The notes beneath the pieces were generated by a model. That model did not search any database. It had not been told where the DNA came from and saw nothing but the letters and a program-made list of their open reading frames with translations. The position numbers and the translations under genes were made by a program. From Chloroflexota bacterium (GTDB lineage Bacteria > Chloroflexota > Anaerolineae > Anaerolineales > Anaerolineaceae), in contig JAJUJY010000124.1 of the NCBI GenBank assembly GCA_029265085.1, positions 1 to 13,067 of the forward strand: a DNA stretch of 13,067 bases. The letters are read 5' to 3'. Every line of letters starts with the position of its first letter. Positions within the stretch are counted from its first letter, which is position 1. Below, one piece after another: positions 7,295 through 13,067 of this stretch.

Positions 7295-8542
7295 TTATCG
7301 ACCCAGATGTTTTTTTAACGCATTCATGTTTGGCTCAATGATGGGAGCTTCTTTAACAGCCTCCATTGCTGCGCGAATATCTTTCAGGCCATTTCCTGTC
7401 AGAACCACAAGGACTGGATCTTCCGGCTCAATGATACCTTCCACGAGAGCTTTTTTCAAACCAGCAAATGCAGTTGCTCCTGCTGGTTCGGCAAAGATAC
7501 CATATGGTCCTAATTCAGCAATGCTTTTCAATATATCCGCATCCGGCACCGTAATATAAGCGCCATTGGTTTCAACGGCTGCGCGAACAGCACGAACACC
7601 GTCTCTTGGCAAATCGACTGAGATGCTGTCTGCAATCGTATTTGCTGCAACTGGCGTAATGGTTTCAGTCTTGTTGAAAAAGGCATTTGCCACTGCCGCA
7701 GAACCATCTGATTGTACTCCAAATAAGCGCGGCATTTGTTCCAGCCAACCCAACTCCTGTAAATCCTTCAGCCCTTTATGGATTCCAGAGATGATATTTC
7801 CATCACCTACTGATACAAAAATAGAGAGCGGCTTATAAATCCGGCGCAAATTAAGTAACACATTTTCCCAAATTTCATAAGCGGCTGTCTTTTTCCCTTC
7901 CGCTGTAAATGGATTATATCCAGTGTTACGGCAGTACCAACCAAACTCATTCGAGGCCTGGATTGTGAGATCAAACGCCTGATCGTAGTTCCCATCCACA
8001 AGAATGACCTGAGCTCCATACACCAATAATTGAGCCACCTTTGCCTGGGGAGCAGTCTTTGGAGCAAAAATAACCGCTTTTTGCCCTACCGCCGCGGCCA
8101 TACCAGCCAATGCAGCACCTGCATTCCCGGTTGATGCCGTGACAACGACTTCTGCACCAATTTCTCGTGTTCGGGCAACAACAACTGAACTGGCACGATC
8201 TTTAAATGATGCTGTTGGGTTACGTCCTTCATCCTTTATCCATAAATTTTTCAAGCCCATTTGTTCAGCTAATCGGGAAGGATAATATGTTGGTGTATAC
8301 CCAGCAATTCGTAAAGGAGTCCCTTCGCCACCCGGATCTTTTACTGGCAGCAAGGGTAGATAACGCCACAGAGAGGCATCAGACCGGGAAATAATATCTG
8401 TGATTTGGTATTTTTGTTTAATCCCAACATAATCCAGGATCACGTCGAGATTACCGCCATCTTTTGGACAGGTATATGTGATTTGGCCAGGAAGGTATTC
8501 CGTTTTACACAAAGAACAGCGATAACCAATAAATTCTCCCAT
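7295..8542 (-). CDS. thrC: Threonine synthase
   Basis: A 415-residue PLP enzyme converting O-phosphohomoserine to threonine in the cytoplasm. The N-terminus has a short zinc-ribbon-like element: Cys9-x-x-Cys12 and Cys25, with Asp28 where a fourth cysteine is usual. The PLP lysine is Lys114 in the Ala-Ser-Phe-Lys-Asp-Arg-Ala motif. Thr-Ala-Ser-Thr-Gly-Asn (135-140) contacts the cofactor/substrate, Gly-Asp-Gly-Asn (246-249) is the phosphate loop, and Leu-Thr-Gly-Asn-Gly-Leu-Lys-Asp (381-388) is a threonine-synthase-like C-terminal motif. The length fits the bacterial/archaeal class with a zinc-ribbon head. It begins only seven bases after the stop of the transporter permease, with AGGTGA upstream, so it is almost certainly co-transcribed with it. 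Threonine dehydratase or cysteate synthase are alternatives within the fold, but the motif set favours ThrC. Confidence 0.87.
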   Translation of the reverse strand: MGEFIGYRCSLCKTEYLPGQITYTCPKDGGNLDVILDYVGIKQKYQITDIISRSDASLWRYLPLLPVKDPGGEGTPLRIAGYTPTYYPSRLAEQMGLKNLWIKDEGRNPTASFKDRASSVVVARTREIGAEVVVTASTGNAGAALAGMAAAVGQKAVIFAPKTAPQAKVAQLLVYGAQVILVDGNYDQAFDLTIQASNEFGWYCRNTGYNPFTAEGKKTAAYEIWENVLLNLRRIYKPLSIFVSVGDGNIISGIHKGLKDLQELGWLEQMPRLFGVQSDGSAAVANAFFNKTETITPVAANTIADSISVDLPRDGVRAVRAAVETNGAYITVPDADILKSIAELGPYGIFAEPAGATAFAGLKKALVEGIIEPEDPVLVVLTGNGLKDIRAAMEAVKEAPIIEPNMNALKKHLGR

Positions 8543-8549
8543 GCTTCAC

Positions 8550-9545
8550 CTATTCATTCTCAAAAGGAACACCCAATGACGCCGGAGGCGAGGTTCGCAT
8601 TGAGCGAAGAAGGCGCGACAAAAACCGTCGGCTTGTTTCTGGTAAACCTGCCAGGGTTCGGTCGACCCATTCTGCATTCCCAATATTGACCAGTAGTAGA
8701 GTCAAGATCATTAATGGGAAGGGTGCAACCTGCAAAACCTGGGAAGGAATTCCAGGTAAACTGGACTGCAAAACAAGGCCAAGCCATTGCAAGAGAGCAA
8801 ATAAATAGGCACCCAGAGCCGCCCGAAGGGGACTCCAACCACCAAAAATCGTAATTGCCAACGCAATCCATCCAATTCCATCCAGCCCAGAAATTGTTCC
8901 CTTCCAGCCAGCCTTTACACTTAATGAATACATTGGTCCAGCCAAACCGACCAGCGCGCCGCCAATCACGGTATAGATATACCGGAGACGGTTAACATTT
9001 GCCCCACGCACATACGCCGCAGATGGCCGTTCACCAATTCCTTGCAGCATTAATCCCTGTCGAGTTTTGAATACATAAATGTAAGCCAGGAAAATTAATA
9101 TAAAACTGGCATATACCAGGATGTCCTGTCGGAAAAATAAAATACCAAGAACCGGGATATTTTCTAATCCTGGAATCGGCATATGAGGAACTCTTGGCCC
9201 CTGCAAACCCATGAACGGATTCCCTAAGAAGTAAGCAAGGTCACGAGTCATCAAGGTCAAAACAAAACCAACCGCTACTTGGGATTGTTTTAAGGTAATA
9301 CTCGAAAAAGCCACAATCAATGCAACCAGCGCACCGACCAAAGCACCTACCAAGAAACCCAGGATCAAACTACCAGTTGTAACAGAAACAGCAAATCCAG
9401 CCATTGCAGACAGCAGGATCGTGCCGTTCACGGAAAGATTAATCACGCCTGCACGCTCCGATATGGTCTCACCAATCACAGCAAAAATAACAGGCGCTGC
9501 TGCAGCAAGGACACCCGCCAAACCAATTAATGTAGTTTCGTTCAT
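8550..9545 (-). CDS. ABC transporter permease 2 (BPD_transp_2; nucleoside/simple-sugar type)
   Basis: A 331-residue integral membrane protein with about eight to ten hydrophobic segments. The N-terminal region shows the family hallmark: a helix, then Glu-Arg-Ala-Gly-Val-Ile-Asn-Leu-Ser-Val-Asn-Gly (31-42), where members usually have a Gly-Val-x-Asn-Leu-x-x-Glu-Gly type loop. The tail is basic and serine-rich (Arg-Arg-Phe-Leu-Ser-Arg, 307-312), consistent with the positive-inside rule. It forms the membrane channel with the neighbouring permease. An AAGGAGGG site precedes the ATG, ten bases after the previous gene ends. Family members import purine nucleosides, simple sugars or riboflavin; the substrate here cannot be fixed. 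Confidence 0.9.
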   Translation of the reverse strand: MNETTLIGLAGVLAAAAPVIFAVIGETISERAGVINLSVNGTILLSAMAGFAVSVTTGSLILGFLVGALVGALVALIVAFSSITLKQSQVAVGFVLTLMTRDLAYFLGNPFMGLQGPRVPHMPIPGLENIPVLGILFFRQDILVYASFILIFLAYIYVFKTRQGLMLQGIGERPSAAYVRGANVNRLRYIYTVIGGALVGLAGPMYSLSVKAGWKGTISGLDGIGWIALAITIFGGWSPLRAALGAYLFALLQWLGLVLQSSLPGIPSQVLQVAPFPLMILTLLLVNIGNAEWVDRTLAGLPETSRRFLSRLLRSMRTSPPASLGVPFENE

Positions 9546-9555
9546 GCGGCCCTCC

Positions 9556-10599
9556 TTACATTTTCTTCGTCAACAGACGGCGAACACCGTCCATCATCAG
9601 AACAAAAAGAACCAGAGCTCCTTGCAGCACGCCCGCAAGAGCTGAATCAAGTTTCATCACAATAGGCAGCTGTATACTTCCAATATTAAGCGCGGCAAAG
9701 AACAAGGTCACCGGGGCAACCCATAATGCCTGGAAATTTACCAACATAGCAACCATTAACCCCAAGAAACCATAACCGGAAGAAATGGATGGAATTAAGC
9801 GGTGATAAACTCCCAACACTTGCACAGCCCCTGCCAACCCGGCAAATGCACCGCAGATAAAGAATGACATCATCATATATCGCGCGGTTGGTATGCCCAT
9901 TAAGAAAGCTGCTCTGCCATTTTTGCCAACCGCCTTCAGCCGCAGGCCAAAATAAGTGCCCTGCAAGATAAAGAATATGACAATGATTCCTAAGATGGCC
10001 AATCCCAATGACCAGAGGCTCAACCGGAACCCTGGCAGCATAGGCAGCCAAAGCGCCTCATTAAATGGCTCAGTTCCGGACATGGATCCCACCCCTGGGC
10101 GTTTCCAGGGACCAAAAATTAGCCAGATCGTTAGCGCGGTTGAGACAAAATTCATTCCCAAACCGCCAAAGATTTCATTAACGCCGCCATAAATCTTGAG
10201 CAAACCCACCAGGGAGGCCCAGATAAGCCCGCCAAAGGCACCAGCCAGAAAACCCAAGAAAATGATCAGAAATGGCGACATCCCGGAATCTTGTAAGGCT
10301 CGCAGCATCCAGGTCGTAAATATCGCTCCAAGTGTGATTTGGCCTTCAATACCAATGTTCCACAATCCGGCCGAAAATGTAATGAGCAGCCCCGAGGTAA
10401 CCAATAACAATGGCACCCAAGCCACCAAAACATCTGAAAATTTACCAACTGAACCAAAAGAGCCAACTAAAATGTTCAAGTACGCCTGGAATGGTTCCGC
10501 CTGGGCTACAATCATTACCAGTGTGGTAAAGAGCAAAGCTAACACAACTGCAGCGATTTGAAACCCAATATTTACCCAGCGAGAGTTTTTATTAATCAT
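9556..10599 (-). CDS. ABC transporter permease 1 (BPD_transp_2; nucleoside/simple-sugar type)
   Basis: A 347-residue membrane protein with about nine to ten membrane segments. Residues 77-88 carry the family-defining Ala-Gly-Leu-Trp-Asn-Ile-Gly-Ile-Glu-Gly-Gln motif, as in NupP/YufP-type purine-nucleoside permeases. A short, basic N-terminus precedes the first helix, and the protein ends in a basic tail (Arg-Arg-Leu-Leu-Thr-Lys-Lys). It pairs with the second permease ten bases downstream and with the ATPase 19 bases upstream. GGGAG lies a few bases before the ATG at 10599. The order of binding protein, ATPase, permease 1 and permease 2 is the usual one for BMP-type importers. Confidence 0.9.
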   Translation of the reverse strand: MINKNSRWVNIGFQIAAVVLALLFTTLVMIVAQAEPFQAYLNILVGSFGSVGKFSDVLVAWVPLLLVTSGLLITFSAGLWNIGIEGQITLGAIFTTWMLRALQDSGMSPFLIIFLGFLAGAFGGLIWASLVGLLKIYGGVNEIFGGLGMNFVSTALTIWLIFGPWKRPGVGSMSGTEPFNEALWLPMLPGFRLSLWSLGLAILGIIVIFFILQGTYFGLRLKAVGKNGRAAFLMGIPTARYMMMSFFICGAFAGLAGAVQVLGVYHRLIPSISSGYGFLGLMVAMLVNFQALWVAPVTLFFAALNIGSIQLPIVMKLDSALAGVLQGALVLFVLMMDGVRRLLTKKM

Positions 10600-10618
10600 G
10601 TGTACTCCCGTTAACCTA

Positions 10619-12082
10619 TTAAAAACCTTTTCCGCCGATTAATTGACCTAACTGATCCACGGACGTACTTGCAGCATCCAATGGCTCGGACACTTTTCCA
10701 TTGAAAAAGACTAAAATCCGATCACTATAATGGAGAATTTCCTCTAAATCAGATGAAATAAATATGATCCCTGTACCCTGACGGCAGCGATCTTTTAATT
10801 TTCCCCAGATCCATATCGCCGATTCAATATCCAGCCCGCGAGTGGGATGCTCTAGCAGCAAGAGGTTTACGGGTGTGCGCAATAAAGCTAACAAAGCACG
10901 CTGTTGGTTTCCTCCTGATAACGACTCAATTTTACTGGTTGGCATACCTTTAATATTGAAGTCCTTGATCCGCTGGTGGGTTAGATCCAGGGTCTTATCA
11001 CGGTTGATAAAGAAACCTGCTTGCTCTTCAGCCAGTGCAAAGTGTTCAGTAAGTGACAATCCTGGAATTAATCCTTCTTCCAGGCGGGCTGCAGGCACAT
11101 AGGATATTCCAGAGGACAGAAATTCGTGGTAAGGTTTTCCCGATAATCGCTTACTCCCCAGATTAATTTCACCAGCTACCGGGCGCATCAATCCACCGCA
11201 AGTTCGTAAAAACTGGCGCTGTCCAGAACCTTCCATCCCCGCCAGCCCAATCACCTCACCTTTTAACAAATCCAAATTCACATTCCGAATTTGAAGTCGA
11301 AAATCTTCAATAGAAATATTTTTTAATTGGAACGCAACCCCGTTTTCTTCAAGCTGCGTTTTTTCATCTAGCGTAACAACTTTACCAAACATCATTGTTA
11401 CCAGATCATCTGTAACGAATGGGGGTTTAGCCTCACCCACCAGGCAGCCTCTGCTTAATACAACAATCTGGTGGCAGAGTCCCTCAACATCTTCCAGCTT
11501 ATGAGAAACAAATAAAATCGTCATTCCCTGACTGGCTAATATTTTCAGGGTTTCAAATAATTTTTCTTTTTGGATAGAACTAATCCCTGTAGTTGGTTCA
11601 TCGAGAATGAGCACTTTTGCCCCCAACCACAGCAAACGAATGATCTCGAGCTGCTGCCGCTCACCGACAGTTAACGTATCCACAAACGCATCTGTATCCA
11701 GGTTAAACCCAAACTTCTGCTGAATTTCCTGGAACTGGCGAATCACTTCTCGGCGGTTTGGGAACATTCCACCTTCGTGACCAATTAACAGATTGTCAAC
11801 AATCCGCATGGGTGGAAAATCTAGCGGATCCTGGTGAAGCATGCCGATGCCATGTTTTATCGCATCTGAAGGAGTTGAAATAACAACCGGGTTCCCATTC
11901 AAGACAATTTCACCTTCATCTGCTTGAATGAATCCGGAAAGAATTTTCATGAGTGTACTTTTACCAGCCCCGTTTTCGCCTAAAATTCCTTGAATAACGC
12001 CATCAGGAACATTAAGATTGATTGCATTGTTTGCATGAACGGGGCCAAAATGTTTGTGGATATTGCGCAATTCAACTTTCAT
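10619..12082 (-). CDS. ABC transporter ATPase with two nucleotide-binding domains (nucleoside/simple-sugar type)
   Basis: A 487-residue cytoplasmic ATPase with two ABC domains in one chain. Domain 1 (about 1-240) has Walker A Gly-Glu-Asn-Gly-Ala-Gly-Lys-Ser-Thr (35-43), a Gln84 loop, signature Leu-Thr-Val-Gly-Glu-Arg-Gln (137-143), Walker B ending Asp161-Glu162 and switch His194. Domain 2 (about 250-487) has a degenerate Walker A (Gly-Met-Glu-Gly-Ser-Gly-Gln-Arg, 282-289), an intact Leu-Ser-Gly-Gly-Asn signature (388-392), a Walker B of Glu411-His412 in place of Asp-Glu, and Ser443/Ser444 at the switch position. A degraded second domain is normal for this family, so ATP hydrolysis occurs mainly at one composite site. 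The ATG at 12082 is kept because the first residues match the family start, although its ribosome-binding site (GGA-rich) is weak. It lies 151 bases after the binding-protein gene. Confidence 0.93.
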   Translation of the reverse strand: MKVELRNIHKHFGPVHANNAINLNVPDGVIQGILGENGAGKSTLMKILSGFIQADEGEIVLNGNPVVISTPSDAIKHGIGMLHQDPLDFPPMRIVDNLLIGHEGGMFPNRREVIRQFQEIQQKFGFNLDTDAFVDTLTVGERQQLEIIRLLWLGAKVLILDEPTTGISSIQKEKLFETLKILASQGMTILFVSHKLEDVEGLCHQIVVLSRGCLVGEAKPPFVTDDLVTMMFGKVVTLDEKTQLEENGVAFQLKNISIEDFRLQIRNVNLDLLKGEVIGLAGMEGSGQRQFLRTCGGLMRPVAGEINLGSKRLSGKPYHEFLSSGISYVPAARLEEGLIPGLSLTEHFALAEEQAGFFINRDKTLDLTHQRIKDFNIKGMPTSKIESLSGGNQQRALLALLRTPVNLLLLEHPTRGLDIESAIWIWGKLKDRCRQGTGIIFISSDLEEILHYSDRILVFFNGKVSEPLDAASTSVDQLGQLIGGKGF

Positions 12083-12161
12083 AACATTTTTTCCATTCTG
12101 TGCTTTTACCAGGTAAATATCCTAACCAATCACGGGTTGGGAAACGGTCATATGATCAACT

Positions 12162-12174
12162 TGGCAGACTGCCA
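12162..12174. promoter_or_regulatory. Inverted repeat, possible operator or small hairpin
   Basis: TGGCAG and CTGCCA form a perfect 6-bp dyad around one central base. The flanks add partial symmetry (TGATC on the left against GATCA on the right, offset by a few bases). The geometry suits a dimeric regulator, but a one-base loop cannot close as an RNA hairpin, so binding of a protein is the more sensible reading. No regulator gene is in the window. Confidence 0.35.
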
Positions 12175-12192
12175 GATCAATATCCACGATTT

Positions 12193-12219
12193 GGGGAAGG
12201 CCTTTTTACGGCCTTCCCC
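12193..12219 (-). other. GC-rich intergenic hairpin without U tract
   Basis: A perfect 10-bp stem (GGGGAAGGCC, 12193-12202, with its complement at 12210-12219) and a seven-base loop, starting 14 bases after the binding-protein stop. On the minus strand the hairpin is followed by AAATCG rather than a run of T, so it is not a standard rho-independent terminator. It is more likely an mRNA-stabilising or attenuating element that lets the binding protein be made in excess over the ATPase and permeases. Confidence 0.7.
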
Positions 12220-12233
12220 ATTGAAAACAATGC

Positions 12234-13067
12234 TTAATTGCTCGGAACGCTCTGGCCTTCCATGCCTTCCAGCAATTGCGGCAGGTACCAAACCTGAACA
12301 TCCGTGCCAGCCTCGCCATCCTTCAAGAACTCAGTGCCATCCTGAAGATTGAGCGGGCCTTTCCACAAATTCAAACCACCAGCCAATTCGGTGATGAATT
12401 TATCAAGATTTGCGCCAGCATCAGCAGATAAAGCAGCGCCCTTGTCAAACCCAACCGCGGAGGTGTCACGATTATTGATATCTTTCCAATCCGGGGCATT
12501 CCATTCAAAAGCGGAAGCAAAAGTTCCATTTTGTGCAGCGGTAATGTATTTTACATATACCGGACCCCAGTTGAAATACGGAACACCTAAGCAAACTTCT
12601 TTGCCTTCTTCGCAAGAGCCTTCAAAGTCATACGGGATCGCAAACACATTCTTTCCAGCTGCCCGCATCTTGCCTGCCTGGACAACAGCCTCGGTGGTAT
12701 CAATACCGGAAATCACTACATCGTAACCACTATTATAGAAATCATCCGAAACCTGGGTCGGGTCAGAGGTTACACCAGGAATATTGAACCAGAAGCCAAT
12801 CCAGGTCACCTTGAATTTCAAATCAGCAGCATCTTTACCCAAATATTCGGTCCAGCAATACTTCGCGCCTAAGTAAGCAGATGAGGCAAGGCGGCGGGTT
12901 TCATCATTGATTAGTGGTCCCAAATAACCAATTTGACCGGTTTGCGTGGTTAATGCAGCTGCACAACCAGCCATCATCTTACCGTATTCCATCCGTCCCA
13001 TCAGGTTGACGAATTTCGGCATTTCGATGAAGTTCTTGCCATCTTTCCAGGAATTGTCACCAGAAGC
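12234..13067 (-). CDS. BMP/PnrA-family substrate-binding protein, C-terminal part (5' end outside window)
   Basis: The last 277 residues of an extracytoplasmic binding protein are present. The frame is open to the window edge, so the Met at 13022 is internal. The sequence follows the BMP/PnrA pattern: a Gly-Arg-x-Glu-Tyr region near the hinge, Gly-Gln-Ile-Gly-Tyr-Leu-Gly at the start of a beta-alpha unit, an Asp-Val-Val-Ile-Ser-Gly-Ile-Asp strand, and Asn-Trp-Gly-Pro-Val-Tyr-Val-Lys-Tyr (166-174 of the visible part). Cys152 and Cys159 of the visible part lie close together and might form a disulfide. The signal peptide or lipobox would lie outside the window. Family members deliver purine nucleosides, riboflavin or related compounds; the substrate is not identifiable here. 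It is followed by the matching ATPase and two permeases. Confidence 0.9.
   Translation of the reverse strand, partial: ASGDNSWKDGKNFIEMPKFVNLMGRMEYGKMMAGCAAALTTQTGQIGYLGPLINDETRRLASSAYLGAKYCWTEYLGKDAADLKFKVTWIGFWFNIPGVTSDPTQVSDDFYNSGYDVVISGIDTTEAVVQAGKMRAAGKNVFAIPYDFEGSCEEGKEVCLGVPYFNWGPVYVKYITAAQNGTFASAFEWNAPDWKDINNRDTSAVGFDKGAALSADAGANLDKFITELAGGLNLWKGPLNLQDGTEFLKDGEAGTDVQVWYLPQLLEGMEGQSVPSN

Larger units (their letters stand above)
12083..12233 (-). other. Structured intergenic region between binding protein and ATPase
   Basis: This is the only large gap inside the transporter operon. It holds a strong hairpin (12193-12219), a near-perfect dyad (12162-12174) with partly symmetric flanks, and a weaker potential stem (12121-12140). 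No coding frame or convincing -35/-10 pair was found. Such structures after a binding-protein gene often protect the upstream mRNA and reduce expression of the downstream genes; here that role is inferred. Confidence 0.55.

Noticed and set aside
7528..8067. Frames on both strands inside thrC
   Set aside because: They are shadows of an intact gene with complete motifs; no frameshift is needed to explain thrC.
10196..10561. 121-codon plus-strand frame in the first permease
   Set aside because: It is antisense to a clear BPD_transp_2 permease, lacks a ribosome-binding site and has no recognisable domain.
12193..12219. Rho-independent terminator splitting the transporter operon
   Set aside because: The stem is strong but no T run follows it on either strand.
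13020..13022. ATG at 13022 as start of the binding protein
   Set aside because: The frame stays open upstream to the window edge with family-like residues, and no ribosome-binding site or signal peptide is present, so this Met is internal.
1..13067. CRISPR array, tRNA/rRNA, insertion sequence or prophage
   Set aside because: No regularly spaced repeats, tRNA-like cloverleaf, transposase motif or phage gene was seen on either strand.

Overview
All thirteen genes I can support lie on the minus strand, so the window reads right to left. Gene spacing, AGGAGG-type ribosome-binding sites, moderate base composition and the mix of gene families suggest an anaerobic, chemoheterotrophic Gram-positive-like or Chloroflexota (Anaerolineae-like) bacterium. 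That placement comes from recalled resemblance of the proteins and was not tested by a search. No RNA gene, insertion sequence, prophage gene, CRISPR array or origin was seen.

Right block (13067 to about 4776): a probable long operon. It begins inside a BMP/PnrA-family substrate-binding protein (5' end outside the window). A 151-base intergenic region with a strong hairpin and a dyad follows, then a two-domain ABC ATPase and two BPD_transp_2 permeases. Together these form a complete importer of the purine-nucleoside/simple-sugar type. Only 7 bases after the second permease starts a threonine synthase (thrC), then a membrane-anchored GT2 glycosyltransferase, then a second fold-type-II PLP enzyme of unassigned reaction. 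A perfect 13-bp GC-rich terminator closes the unit.

Middle (4760 to 4114): a 193-residue protein of unknown function with its own TATAAT promoter and a GTG start.

Left block (4029 to 1): a dihydropyrimidinase/hydantoinase with all active-site residues, followed after 21 bases by three translationally coupled membrane genes. They are a diverged NuoL/NuoM-like antiporter subunit (532 aa), a NuoK/HyfE-like small subunit (195 aa) and the first 134 residues of a NuoN/NuoM-like subunit that leaves the window. These look like the ion-translocating arm of a complex I-related or group 4 hydrogenase/Mrp-type complex. No electron-transfer subunit is visible here, so the partner complex is unknown.

Taken together: uptake of a nucleoside-like compound and hydrolysis of a cyclic amide (dihydropyrimidine/hydantoin) could be linked in nucleobase salvage or catabolism, but the two are separated by a terminator and a promoter, so this link is inference. 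I found no clear undescribed system. The best leads are the divergent antiporter module, the structured intergenic region behind the binding protein, and the unknown 193-residue gene.
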